Of a stretch of DNA of 64,000 nt, positions 1-11,529 are shown in pieces; the stretch's first letter is position 1; each line of letters begins with the position of its first letter. Location: the NCBI GenBank assembly GCA_021399435.1, contig JAJTUP010000017.1, forward strand, positions 930,001 to 994,000, in the 5' to 3' direction. Below the pieces are notes generated by a model. That model was given only the letters and a program-made list of their open reading frames with translations. It searched no databases and was not told the DNA's origin. Position numbers and translations under genes: made by a program. Source of the stretch: Diaporthe sp. PMI_573 (lineage: Eukaryota; Ascomycota; Sordariomycetes; Diaporthales; Diaporthaceae).

Positions 1-1447
1 GTCCGTGAATCATGTACAGTGAGAAAGAGATCTTCCCCATATATTGGGAGAAACGGTTGGTAAAAAGAATCTGTAAGAATGTGGTTTGGTCGACGACGAG
101 CACTGTCAGCACTGCGCCGACTGGTATCAAAAGGGCCTCTTGGAACCGTGGCGGAACCCAGGATGTTAGGGTCATGTAGCCGGGTGCCTGTGCTGCCTCC
201 TCTAGGTCCTCCGGCATACTGAGTAGCCATAACGAGAGCACGAATGACACAAGCCCCACGGCGCGCCCCAGAACGCAGTAAGCCGTGTTGCTTCGTTTCG
301 TGGCTCGAGTTTCATGCCCATCTAACGGCGACGCGCCGTGGTGCTGTAGCTCAGACCGTGAGTCCGACCACCACCACTGCCTGTCCTCGAGCTCGAAATG
401 TAGATCGCACAGGAACATGCCGCCCAGGAACAGGAACATCCCCCAGTAGACAAATACCCACTGGAGATAGACCGCCAGAACCAGCGCAAAGAGCATCCTG
501 ACTTTGTTGTGCACCCTAGTGAAGGCCGTCAGGAACATGAATACCACCATGGAGCTGGTGAACTCGATCGGCAATGTCCATAGGTGGGGGTCATATGGAG
601 GGTCTGGTCGGCCGACGGAATCGCCCCGAAGATGGGGCTGACCGATGGGGTCGGTGGTGAAGACCTCGGCGAGGATGTAGTGTCGGAGCTGGCCCCATAA
701 GCTGTCGAACTGGGGCGGGATTCTCGTCGGGACGGCCACGCCAGGAAGCCCCTGATCAGGAAATAATTTGAGATAGGTCATCATGGCGGTGACGAAGCTG
801 ACCACAGCGGCCGGCAGGAAGAGGCGAGTGTGTCGGCGGAAGATGGACGAAGCGATGGTCGAGCCTGCTTTCTCGAATTCTCCTCGGCGGGCCAACGTCA
901 GAAAGCGGTGCGATATTGTGTAGCCGGACACGACGAAGAAGACACAGACTGGAGCCAGCCCCGAGACGACGAGTCGTAGGATGGGAAGTTGGTACAGCCA
1001 CCACCTCCGAGGTGGGTTTGGTGTCCATGCCGACTGGATGTCCCATGAGAACCACACCAGACCGGCGTGAACAAATACGACACATAGCGCTGCAATGCCG
1101 CGGAGACCATCTACAATAATAGGTCAGTTCTGTCAATCGGAATGATAAGAATGGTCCGCATTACCTAGCCAAGCTGTAGGACGAAGCGGCTTTGCATCAT
1201 TCAGCTTTGGTTCTAGGAAGCTTGGGACCAGAAAGACGAGGGCTTTCAGCACCCTCCTCAAGCCATCCCGGCGTTGCGCATCATTGTGAGAGGATTTCTC
1301 TTCTGGTTCTAATGGTGAGTCTTCCTCTGCCTCGTCTACCAGTGACTTGAATTCCTTGCTCGAGTCGTCATCTCCCAGCGGAGCATACGCATGCGGTCCA
1401 GTGATCTCGTCTGTGTCGTAGCGTCGTCTAATGAATGAGGGCAACAT
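1..1447 (-). CDS. Acyltransferase-3 family membrane protein (partial, runs off left edge)
   Basis: Two exons on the minus strand, 1447-1165 and 1110-1, with a 54-bp GT-AG intron at 1111-1164. Splicing joins RPTAWL to DGLRGIAALCVVFVHAG, the typical start of fungal acyltransferase-3 (O-acyltransferase-like) proteins: a PTA-x-LDGLRG motif leading into the first membrane helix with its conserved His. About 94 residues of acidic, charged cytoplasmic N-terminus precede it. The exon 2 frame is open to position 1 and holds several hydrophobic helices (for example LAPVCVFFVVSGYTIS and VRMLFALVLAVYLQWVFVYW) and ends in SLYMIHG at the window edge. The family transfers acyl groups to sugars or other small acceptors in a membrane; the substrate here cannot be read from sequence. 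About 464 residues are visible and the C-terminus is missing. The family call is firm, the function is not. Confidence 0.88.
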
Positions 1448-3008
1448 AGCCGTGTGGCACCGAATCTAATCTATACGGCAACTGAGTTGGAAGAGATAAT
1501 GTTGGAATGATGTTGGAAATTCGAACTGGATGCATTCGCCAAATATGATTTGCAATGACGATGATTGAAGGAACCAGATCTGTATGAAGGCAGAAATTTT
1601 ATGTGAGAGCTATTGTAGCTCAATTTGAGCAATTCTCAACGTGATATTCGAGGGGACGTCAAGGGAGAGGGTCAAGCTGCGTGGAATATTTGCAAGACCG
1701 GAATGCAGTGTCCGGTCTCAACCCATCAATTTCAGTGGGCTTCCAGAAAAAGGCATCTCCACCATGTTTTACACGCCCGGTGGGAAACCTGCAAACCCCA
1801 TATGCGGTAGATCGGAGGAGCGTTTCATCCAATCAGCAAAGTTCGGGGTGGTCCGTATGTAGATGAGTTCAGACGACCCCTAGAAAGTTTAATCGCGAGA
1901 CACAGTTGCTCATCTGCTCCTCCAATGCTCTCATTTGTTGACCCAAAGAATTGGGATTTAGCCTTTGCAATGCTGGAAAGAGCTTTGTTATTCGTTTGGG
2001 TGAAGTAAATCTCTGTTAATGGTAGCCCAGATTCTGGGTCTAAAACCCAGCATGAACTCGCCTACTTATTCCAAGCTTCGACCAGCGGGCGGCATTCTAA
2101 GCTTAGACTAGATACAATCCCAACTGCCCGTTGCCAGGGATATTTTCAGCCTCTTTGGTGAAGGCGAGATGTCCGCGGTCCCAGCCGAGGACATGTAGTT
2201 GTATTTTGGAGGTGTTCAGCAGGGACTGGGTCGGTTGGTAATCTCGTTTCAAATACCTTTGCCCATGAAGTTTGCCTATTAGGCGATTTTGAAACGGTGC
2301 TGCGGTTGTCCGCCAAGACCGTGATGAGTGGGATGCCGGTCCCAGAGGTTTGACCATGCCCCAGCTATATGACTCCTTCAGACAACTCTCTTTTTGTCTT
2401 TTGAATGCCTTAAGAAGTCTAAATTCCAGACAGAATATGTACCTCACAACCGTTCCATATTGTAAGCGTACCTGCTCGCGATACTGGATACAGCACGCTT
2501 GCATACCTAAGTTGTCATACGGCATGCCCGTTTCTAAGCCATTCGCCAGTAGTTATATATGTAGTAGGCCCGAGTTTCATAAGCCCGCGGAACTTCAAGA
2601 GTGGATGGAGTCAGGATAAGGGGTCGCGAGTAGAGTGAACAAGTGCACGCAGCGTAGGCGTAGCGTAGAAGATAAGAGAGCGGGTGTATTGCAGTCAGAG
2701 AACTACTGATCGTTGGCCTCCCCTCTTTCTCTAATTCTGCCATCCTCCCCTCTCCTTTTTATCCTAGAGGCCTGTCGCCCTAACAGTGCTATCGCACATC
2801 AGAGTGGATGTTGATTAACATTGAAGAACTAATCTTCTTAAAACAACGACGAGCTTCCATGATGCTGACATACTGTCATCATCCGCTGATAGACTCAATC
2901 TGCATCTCCCACTATGATTAGAATATTAGTAAGTATAACTACTTAAGCACTATAATAACGAAGAGAATAAATAGTTTAGACTAGCTATAGTACTTTCGCG
3001 CACGTTTA
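1448..3008. other. Intergenic, no supported gene
   Basis: About 1.5 kb upstream of the acyltransferase gene. Short open frames exist on both strands (the longest at 2103-2525, minus), but none shows a domain, a start context or compatible splice sites. Composition is ordinary, apart from an AT-richer stretch near 2930-3010. Confidence 0.5.
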
Positions 3009-3009
3009 A

Positions 3010-3707
3010 AACGACAATTTATCCAGCAGGATCACTCCTGCCGGTGGACTGGATGGAAGAAACCCCAGAAGTCAGGTTTATCCCACATTCCGTGGATTTT
3101 GAATTCCTCATCAGAAGTTGATATGCTCTTCGCCGACGACATTGAAGGCGTCCTATGGGCCTTTCCTCCCGACAATTTTAATGTAAGAGGCGACCTCCTC
3201 GCACCCGATCTCATGGGTCAAGGGTGGCAGATCTTGAGGCCAGCATGTAGCTTCTGCCAAACCGGGATGGACGTAAATTGCTGGACCTTTTTCATCTCGA
3301 CGTTATGCGTGCCGTGCTTGATGCAGCTGGCCACTGAGATCTAGCGCATTCGCAGTGATTTGTAGGCCTTGAACAGCCCTGTTGAGGGGAGAAGAGGCGA
3401 GCATGTACACATTGTCGAGTTTGTTATTCCCGACTAGATTCACAAATTCACGGGAAGAATTCATGCCGAATTGCGTCACACCATTCGGTATGTATTGCCC
3501 TGTGTTAACTCTTCTTGGCGAAATCGTCGGATTTGCTACAGCTCTGACCAGACTTTGAAGATCTGCGAGTGACAAATCTGGTGCGTTGGGGTTGCGAATG
3601 TTGTGCGAAGATTCGGCATGGCGTTGGAAAACAATGTGCACTTGAGAAATGTCAATGCTGGTGGCATTGCTGTCAATCGCCTGGAACCAAAACGCGCTGG
3701 AAATCAC
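3010..3707 (-). pseudogene. Histidine phosphatase (phosphoglycerate-mutase-like) relic
   Basis: Minus-strand frame from 3707 reads VHIVFQRHAESSHN, the RH-x-E/HN signature of the histidine phosphatase superfamily (catalytic His of the RHG-type motif near 3620). A family-like middle region follows (NVYMLASSPLNRAVQGLQ, resembling the S-PL-RA-QT block). An in-frame TAA at 3303-3305 interrupts it, and the same frame then continues with KGPAIYVHPGLAEATCWPQDLP, which resembles the conserved P-L-E-x-x-P-x-D-x block. A second in-frame stop (TAG) follows near 3190. The TAA could come from CAA by one C-to-T change. I read this as a once-intact phosphatase gene broken by point mutations. The alternative is an unrecognised intron over the stop, but no convincing GT-AG pair is visible. 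Confidence 0.55.
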
Positions 3708-4041
3708 CAGACGTACATACCTGTGTATGCATTAACTACCACGGCCCTGGGACCGCCTGCGAATGGGGCAACAAGACTGAGAATTGCCGAACCTTTGGTT
3801 TATTCATTACGACCCACCCTGGCCACAACTTTACTACTTATTCGAGGTGAGATGCACCTTGGTCTGTACTACCTGTTCACGCGTCATCCTCTTTTTGGGC
3901 CTCACTGCTGGGGGCTTTTCCTCTGCAAATCAAGAACAGAGTAACCGCCAACCTGGAAAGAGCCCTGGGCCACGTCATCCTTTTTTCATCGCAAAGTCAC
4001 AGATACTGAATCGCCCTGGGAGGCAGTATTGACCGACAGAC
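3708..4041. other. Spacer between phosphatase relic and SDR gene
   Basis: Upstream region shared by the minus-strand phosphatase relic and the plus-strand dehydrogenase. No convincing gene seen; short open frames here lack domain signal. Confidence 0.4.
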
Positions 4042-5037
4042 ATGTCACGCAAAAAGGTGGCTCTGGTCATCGGTGAGTCGAGCTTCAAGCTTCAATTTCA
4101 GAGCTGATGAATCCGTACTTAACTTTGTCACACAGGGGCGAATCGTGGAGTAGGACTGGCACTCGTTCACGAGTTGATTGAAAACAAGTATCGGGTATGG
4201 GGAAGTGTGCGCCCGAAAACTATGAATGACGAGCCAGTTGAAGATGTAAGCCTTGTGTGTGAGCTGTCAAAACTGGACACGCAAGTCTCACGTGAAATGC
4301 CAGCTCCGGAAGACGGGCGCCAAGATCGTGCCGATTGACTATCAGAGCGAAGAAACTCTCTTAGCGGCTGCGAAAGCCCTTGAAGTCGAAGGACGCCTCG
4401 ACCTGTTGGTGAACTGTGGTGGTGGGTGACCGCTATGCCTCAAATCCAGCTGGTTAGACTGATTTCATTTAGGCGTCAACACAAAGCCTCGCCGATGGGA
4501 TGGTGGGGAGACTTCTGACCTCATCCTAGAGAAATTCAAAATCATGGCTCTTGTATGTTGCGAATTTTGCCAAGCACGGAACGCAGTACTCACCGACTAC
4601 ATGCTCCAGGGTCCATTCCTTGCGACGATACAGTTCATGCCCCTCCTCAAGAAAAGTGAGCTGGGAAAAGTGATGAACATCTCTTCAGACCTGGCATCAA
4701 TCACAAGTAAGCTTTGCTGCAAAAACACTTTCCCGTTGAGTTCTCCAATTTGCTGACGTTGACAATAGACACAGATGGTGGCCGCCATAGTTATCGTATG
4801 GCTAAAGCTGCCTTGAACCAGCAGACTGCAAGCTTGGGAGCTGAACTTCGAGAAGGAGGAGTCAACGTTGCCCTTGTCGCCGTCCATCCCGGGCGAGTAC
4901 CTACTCGGATGAGCGGAGGCAATGGCACTGTGGACTTGAAAGAGTCCGCTTCCGGCATGGTCAGAATTGTGGAGGCACTCAATTTGGAATCTTCGGGACA
5001 GTTTTTGAACTATGACGGAACGGTGCTTCCATGGTGA
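4042..5037 (+). CDS. Short-chain dehydrogenase/reductase (SDR)
   Basis: Six exons: 4042-4072, 4136-4245, 4304-4421, 4473-4552, 4610-4706, 4769-5037, all with GT-AG introns of 50-64 bp. The start ATG gives MSRKKVALVIGGANRGVG, the Rossmann fold with the glycine-rich GANRGVG cofactor motif. LLVNCGGVN matches the NNAG-type structural motif, MNISSDLASI supplies the catalytic Ser and SYRMAKAALN supplies the Tyr-x-x-x-Lys dyad. VHPGRVPTRM matches the PG motif after the active site. The predicted length of about 234 residues fits classical SDRs. It would be a cytosolic NAD(P)(H)-dependent oxidoreductase; the substrate is not predictable. All residues needed for activity are present and all junctions keep phase, so this looks like a functional gene. 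Confidence 0.9.
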
Positions 5038-5192
5038 ATTCTTTTAGAGGACGAAGGGTGTGGAGAGAACGGCCGATTAGAATATTGTGGAACGCTTGCA
5101 TCACAGTAGAAGTGACATAACAGTAGAAGTGTCGTGAGAAAAGAAGTCGTTGGAAAAGGGCAAGTCCAGTCCGAGTCATGATCTCGTTCTCT

Positions 5193-5691
5193 TCACCACA
5201 ATAAGCTCCCATCAACAAGGCTTTCATAATCCTCTTCGGACGCCGGACCCTTACCACCAGATGAATCTGGCCGCAATTCTTGGTGGGCGACGGCTGCCAA
5301 CTTAGCATATCGCGCAGACGATTTCAAGTGTGCCTCCGCTTTGGCCCCATATGTCTTTCCAAGCATGTACCAGGTACGCGCAGAAATCGATGGGGATGCG
5401 CTTCGTAGGTTCAAAATGGCGAGTGACTCTTCGAACAAGGCCCTGTGAACTATCAGCCCAGAGACATCGGGACCAACCATGACAGACGCCCAACGCCTCG
5501 TCACACTGTTTTAGAAGGTGCCAAGTGTCCCTTGGTGCGACCTTCGTGTTCAAGACTGCCTGATTCAACCAATGGAATTTGGTGTTGCCCAGCACCAGGT
5601 CCAGATAAGCCAACGGGCAGGCAGGCTGGCACGGTGCAAGCCTGATTGCGTGTACCTGTACTTGCTTTTGATCAAAGCCCTCAGAGAACAT
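5193..5691 (-). pseudogene. TPR-like protein fragment
   Basis: Two overlapping minus-strand frames look like parts of one helical-repeat protein. The upstream frame (5691 to about 5480) includes HAIRLAPCQPACPLAYLDLVLGN, close to the spacing of a tetratricopeptide repeat helix pair. The downstream frame (about 5450 to 5193) includes ALFEESLAILNLRSASPSIS and TWYMLGKTYGAKAEAHLKSS, a second TPR-like pair ending in VDGSLLW. Joining them needs a frame change near 5450-5500. A weak intron with a GTTGGG donor could do it, or there is a frameshift. No clear start exon was found upstream. Whether this is a working gene or a remnant is open. Confidence 0.4.
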
Positions 5692-5941
5692 TCAGCTTTT
5701 CTTGCCAAAGACCCCGATGAGTGCAGCCCAGGGCGACGACTTTCTCACATGACCCCTCCACTCACCGCCTGAAACGGTAAATCACCTGGACTTGCCTCCG
5801 CAACACATTCCAACGTAAAACGTTGCTCTCCAAACAACACAAGTGGGCAGGCATGACTGACTAGCGCTTGCACCACCAAGGGCTTGCATACTCGACGACG
5901 CATGCAGTGCAAACTATTTACGACCCCTTACCTTCAGTTGC

Positions 5942-8034
5942 TTGCTCACTAATCAGCACGATGGGCCTTTTACACGTGTTGATGCTCTCAGTCAACAGGA
6001 AGTCAAACTATTATTGACCTCTCCGCAGTTACTGCGACTGGATGCCGTGGAGTTGAGCGGCATGATGCAAGCCGGAAGCCTTACAAGTTCAGTCCTCGTT
6101 GAGTCCGTTCTGGCCCAAATAGGTCGATTCGAAAATGGAAACACCAAACTCAATGCTATGCTAGATATGGCTTCCCTGGAAGTGGTCATGAAGCGTGCTG
6201 TGGAACTGGATAGCGAAAGGCGGGAGGGCCACATTAGGGGGCCACTTCATGGGATCCCCATCATCATCAAAGACTGCATCTCAACGCACCCCGATCTTGG
6301 AATGAAGACGTCCATGGGCAGCTATGCGCTTATCAACTCTCGGCCTGCACGGAGCTCATCGGTTATCCAAAGAGTTAGTTATTCGGCCACCTCTAAGAAA
6401 GGGACACAGAACGCTAACGAGAGCTTCAGCTTCTCAAGAAGGGGTTGATCATCATTGGCAAAGCCAACTTGACGGTAAGCCGGAATTCCTCATCCATGAT
6501 GTTTCGGTCATTGCTAATATGTTCCAGGAGTTCTGCAACATGAAGTATGTGAGGATAGAACTCAACAAAGAGCATCGCGAGCACACCTTTGGGAGGACGA
6601 CATCGACTAATGAGTGTTATAGAGCAAAGAGGCTAACCCCAGGCTGGTCAGCCGTTGGAAACCAGACACGTTCAGCGTACATCGACGGGCCCATACGCAA
6701 CGATCAAGGCCACGGAGGCCCAACAGTTAGTGAGACAATCAGACCTTGCGTCACACACAGATCTGATAATTACTGCAGGTTCCTGGAGGCTCTTCGACTG
6801 GCTCTGCCGTCGGCGTCTCGGCCGGCTATTCCCCCATCACCGTGGCTCAAGAAACAGAAGGTTCAATCATTCAGCCTGCTGCACGAGCTGGTCTCTACGC
6901 AATCAAGCCAACTCCTGGAATCATTCCTTCCGATGGAGTATGGACAATCTCATCCAAATTTGATTCACTAGGTCCGATGGCCAAGAGCGTACAGGATCTT
7001 TATGACTTGTACAGGGTTCTTGTTGAGGATGAATCAGGGCAGGCTGCAGCCCCTCCGCTACCCACGTCTGGGTTTCAGAATCTCACTGTGGGCTTTCTCG
7101 ATCCTGAGGTCTGGATCTTTGGAGATGAATACCTTCATCCACTGCCTGGCCTCAAAGAGCAATTGGTGAGCGTGAACCTACCCCAAGGCCAGAGGAGGAG
7201 ACGGCAGTCAAACTGAGCTCCTGATAGAAGAGAACCTTCCAAGATACAGCAGCTACCCTTGCAGGAAAGACCGCCCGGGCCATATTCGATGTTGCTATTC
7301 CATTGACTGGTGATCTCAAGATTGGAGAACTTGGTGTCACTGAAATTGTCGAGTGTGAGTTTCGAACCGATAGGATCCGAGCACGAAGAGTATTTCAGTC
7401 CCCTGACATGCTGCAGACTTCGAGTACGGCCAAAATATCAACGAATATCTACAAAAGCTCGAATACTCAGAGGTCCGGAGTTTGGATGAACTTGTCTCAT
7501 GGAATGAGCAGCACGCAGACCTAGAATTACCAGAAAGTATGTACCCTGGCTCATAGCACATGTTGTCTATCGTTTCACAATAGCCTAACATACGAATAGA
7601 ATATCCTGATCAGGAACGGCTCCTGAGAGCTCAGAACCCACCCAGTCAAGCCGACTACTCACAAGCACTTTCGCTTATGAAAAAGGCTAGGGACTCAATC
7701 GACCATACCATGCAGCAACTGGGAGTCGAGCTCCTAGTCATGCCAAGCGACTCCAAGATTAACACAATCAGTTCTGCTGTCGGTTCGTCACGCCCTGACT
7801 ATCTAAAGATTTTCTTAGACAATGAAGAAGCTGACTGGGGCCCACTCAGGGTTTCCCATTGCAACTATGCCTCTAGGAACTTTGGACTACAACGGTAGAC
7901 CATTCGGACTATCAGTCATGGCGCGGGAGTGCCGTGAGGACCTCTTGTTTGCGTTCATGAAAGCCTGGGAAACATCATTCCCGTGGAGGCCAATTCCAAG
8001 AAGACTGGACAAGGAAATTGCGAGCTCGCTCTGA
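5942..8034 (+). CDS. Amidase (amidase-signature family)
   Basis: Plus-strand multi-exon gene. Supported exons: about 5942-6373, 6430-6474, 6528-6544, 6623-6725, 6779-7165, an exon ending at 7354, 7417-7536, 7600-7782 and 7850-8034. Catalytic features are in order: the Lys in GPLHGIPIIIKD, the cis-Ser in PGGSSTGSAVG and the nucleophile Ser in ETEGSIIQPA, giving the Ser-cisSer-Lys triad. The C-terminus has FPIATMPLGTLDYNGRPFGL, typical of fungal amidases that hydrolyse small amides. Two problems remain. No in-frame ATG is visible upstream of 5942, so a first exon may be missing. Also, the canonical donor at 7166 does not give the phase needed to reach TAATLAGKTARAIFDVAIPL near 7250, which suggests either a mis-read intron or a frameshift. 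The family is certain; integrity is not. Confidence 0.85.
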
Positions 8035-8220
8035 ACTAGGGAATGGGCTTCCTAGTGGACCACGATGTTCTCCTCAATTCATCATATACCGTGCCTATTC
8101 GTTGCCATGGCTTGACCAGCGGATATGACCAACATTAGATAGCATGAGTTAGCGACTAGATTAATATCGCGGCTTCTCCCCGCCACAACGTTTGTTAGTC
8201 TGCCCAAGCCTCCACATTAT

Positions 8221-9762
8221 CTACTCGGCGGCCTCCCTGGCAAGGCCTTCCTCACGGCCTATGGCCTCCGGATTAAAGTAAGGACGGTCTCGAATCCCCA
8301 GAGCCCTGAAACCCCTCCTGTCGCCCAGCCCCTTCCCCAAGTAGTCGGGAGTTGCCGTATGCACCATGCACTGGTTGTCCCAGATCGCAATGTCATTCTC
8401 GTTCACCCACCGGTGCCTGACATGCATGTCGTGATTGAGCAAGACCGTCTCATGCAGCCAGTCCACAATCTTACGCGACTCGACCCGAGACAAGCCGTTG
8501 ATCCGCTGGACATGGTGTCCGAGGCAGTAGACGGTGTTCCACTATCACCCGTTAGTCCCAAATAATAGCTGTGACGCAGGGCGTACATGTGAGCGAGCGC
8601 GAGGAACAGGCACAGAAGAAGACAACACTTACCCCCGACACAGGATTTGTCCGAATCACCGGATGTGTCGCCGTGACCTCCTTGCCCACGTTCTCAGGCG
8701 CCCCTCGGGGGTCCGTGTACCAGGCCAGCCTATTGGCCGCGGCGATGGCATCGTACTTTTCCTTCTGTCCGGCCGTGAAGGTAAGATTGGAGAGGAAGGC
8801 CCGCATCGGGGGCGAGAGCCTGTCGTAGACGTCGTACCCGGACGCCCAGACCGTGTCGCCACCTGTTTTAGGGAGCTCGACCATGCGCAAAACAGAGAAG
8901 TCGCCGGGTATGTTTTCAAACTGGCTGTCAGTGTGCCACATTTTGTGAACAGGCGTGACCTGGATTGAATTTGTGAGTAAGTCTGCTCGTGTGATATCCA
9001 TGAACTTGCGGATATAGTTTGGCTCCTACAAGCTGCCTAGGGATTATGCAGTTGTATTTAATTCAATGACACTTACACTTGGGTCCTGTATCCTGAGGCG
9101 TGGCTTAGCAGCGGCCTCATTCCCATCCTTTGGCTTTCCATTTCCGCCTTGGTCACTGATGACTGTCACCTCTTTGTCGCCAATCTGTCTCGCTGTGTGC
9201 ATTAGGGGGAAAATGTGCAGGCCAGATGTGGACGGTTTGCCGGTCAGAAGGCCCATACGTTGGGCAAGTTCTTTCTGCAACTCGACGGTCATGTCATTCT
9301 GAGCGCGGAAGAAGACCACACCGCGGCGTGACACTTTGGGCGACAAGTCAGCGGCTCGATTCCAGTCACTGCTTCTGGCGACAATGATTATTTTCTGATC
9401 TACTTGCCTGTGATGGCGAGGTCTCGAATCAGGTCGTCTGAGTTTGGAGCCCGGAGCCATTCAGCCAGATTCGCGTCCGGAAACTCTGTGCCTGTGTTGG
9501 GCGTCGTATCAAATTTACTGAATTGGTCCAGGGTTCCACGGTATACTGGAGGCTCCTTGTGTGCAATGAAAACACCAGAGGTAGCAGGTGCCTGCGTTGC
9601 TGTTTCAGTTCCATGGCCGTTCGACGACATCTCGAAATCAATAGCACCATGAGTCCCGGGGCCTGTGCTTAACTCTGCTTCAGTGGGCCGTCTGAGCTTT
9701 CTTGATAGAATAGATGATGAATCAGAGCTATGGGGTCTAGTTGGATAGTGGGGAGGCCACAT
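8221..9762 (-). CDS. TauD/TfdA-type alpha-ketoglutarate-dependent dioxygenase
   Basis: Four minus-strand exons: 9762-9408, 9333-9077, 9025-8633, 8541-8221. The first intron appears to be GC-AG (GCAAGT donor at 9407), joining DLAIT to VSRRGVVFFRAQ, the conserved core of this family. The iron-binding HxD is in MWHTDSQFE, the distal His lies in NQCMVHTATPDY, and the cosubstrate-binding Arg is in RRGFRALGIRDRPYF. These Fe(II) enzymes hydroxylate taurine, sulfonates, aryloxyacids or related substrates; fungal homologues are numerous and mostly uncharacterised. The start could be the ATG at 9762 or the Met of MSSNGHGTETATQ, about 44 codons downstream, which better matches typical N-termini. It is convergent with the amidase, with 186 bp between the stops. 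It looks intact. Confidence 0.9.
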
Positions 9763-11049
9763 CTTTATAGACCTGTCGTGGTTTCTTAGCGTTTAGCTAA
9801 GCATCCACGACATGGGTCTAATTCCTCGTCTCCAACACCAGTTTCTCGTGTCAACTAGTTAATAGGCCGTCTACAGATGGCCCATAAACTAACAAGCCTT
9901 TGCTGTGGAGACATGCTGTCAGTTTGACGGAAGAAAACAAATGTCTTGCTATCGATCTCAGAGTAGCAGGAAAGTTGTACTCGCAAAAGTCGGATGTACA
10001 ATTACTTGGAAGAGACGAGCTTCAGCACAGTCGATACATGTATGCAGCCTCGAAGACGCGAAGAAAGGGTCCAGATGCTTCAGAGCACAAGGAATACCCG
10101 GGCGACTTTACTCGGTACATCCAGGGCGCCGGTGCCACCGGCTCGGAACGCAAGCGCTAGACTAATAATTGGCTCCATTCCCATCCAATTTCATTGCAAA
10201 CTGGTGCTTGTTTGGCTGCCGTCCGTGCCCCTGCTCTATTTCACCCCAGGGTCTGGATCTCTCGCACATCTTCCACAATGAGAACCCTAGTCCACTTAAG
10301 CAGTCGCACCCGAACTATACTACACCTACACAACTGCAGGGGCTTCAAATGTAGAGAGGTCTAGGCTTAGCCACCTCAAGTCGAGCGCAATTTGCCCACG
10401 CATAACAGCCCAGGTAGAGAGACAAGTGGGTCCTACAAGCTGTGGCAAATAGCAGCCCAACGCAAAAAAGAGTTTGCCCGTGACTCGTCCTTGAATCACG
10501 AAGTGAGCTGAGTGTGGAGTACGTAACCATAGTCATGCTCCCTTCCCCCCTGCCAAGGACTCGATGTGGAGGAAAGTAGAGTTTATTTGCTGGTTATCGT
10601 GCGGGAAACGGTTGCCGAAGAAGCGCGCCCATCAGGGCCAGATGATAGAGGAAACACAGTCTAGTATTTTGATCCAACCAGCACCAAAGAGGGTACCGGT
10701 CAGGCCTAGCAGCGAGCCAACTATTACTCTCTTGATCCCTGGGGAGGTGTACTTGGGAGTCGGGCATATCGACGTAACGTCGTGGCTTGGGCTAGTACCA
10801 AGAGAATCAAGGCTTTTAGGTTCATAGTAATAAGGAAAACAGACGGCTGAGTGGTCGAGCTGTATATTGAGCGTATTCTGGATCTCCATACTAACTACCA
10901 TGATCCCAGCCACTGCCTACATTTGAACACATCATTGTCACCCCTCGTCCACCGATACGAATCGGGAAGAAATAACTCCATTTACAATCATCCAATCCTT
11001 TAACGAGTGCAAGAACCAGGTCCTTTGTCCACCTAGCCACAATTTCGAG
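9763..11049. other. Intergenic, no supported gene
   Basis: Upstream of the dioxygenase gene. Small open frames occur on both strands (for example 10632-10913 minus, with a hydrophobic stretch), but no domain, splice-consistent extension or start context supports them. Confidence 0.45.
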
Positions 11050-11529
11050 TTATTCGTACTTGAGCACTGCAGCGAATCGCTTGCAAATTTGCCCAGTCCA
11101 AGCCCCTGTTTTTTCCGGTCTTGACCAGCGGTTGTGGCTGGTTCTGGCGACCAATCTTGGCTTCCCAGCGAGACCAAAGTAGTACTCATCCCTCTCTTCG
11201 TCATCTGGTTTGTAAGGTCCCTCCATCTTGACGTCTTGCTCCGAGTTGATGTCCGATGTCAGTGTCTCGTCGTTTGAGGACCACTTTCTCGCTTTCTTTG
11301 GCGTGATTGAGTCGGAAGAGTTTAGAGATGACTTTCTCGCTCGCTTTGGCGTGAGTGGATTGTCGGAAAAACTTAGAGAACAATTCTGTGACCCTTCTTT
11401 ATCAAGCCATACTTGAAAATATCGCCTGCCAGTGATAGCTGCCATGGAGAATCTTCCGGAGCGACAGGAGCCATCTGAACACGCACCAGGATTCCTTGTC
11501 TGTGACTGAAAATCGGACTGGGCTGTCAT
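11050..11529 (-). CDS. Hypothetical protein with short internal repeat
   Basis: Open minus-strand frame of up to 159 codons; the real start may be the internal Met of MAAITGRRYFQVWLD. The middle has a near-duplicate basic motif, LTPKRARKSSLNSSDS followed by ITPKKARKWSSNDE, then a conserved-looking block YYFGLAGKPRLVARTSHNRW. I recall the pattern PRLVARTS from uncharacterised fungal proteins, but cannot name a family. The stretch looks like a C-terminal piece or a small orphan. Its 5' end overlaps the citrate-synthase relic on the other strand. Confidence 0.4.
   Translation of the reverse strand: MTAQSDFQSQTRNPGACSDGSCRSGRFSMAAITGRRYFQVWLDKEGSQNCSLSFSDNPLTPKRARKSSLNSSDSITPKKARKWSSNDETLTSDINSEQDVKMEGPYKPDDEERDEYYFGLAGKPRLVARTSHNRWSRPEKTGAWTGQICKRFAAVLKYE

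Noticed and set aside
2103..2525. 140-codon minus-strand open frame
   Set aside because: No domain, no plausible splice-linked exons, overlapping frames on the other strand, ordinary composition.
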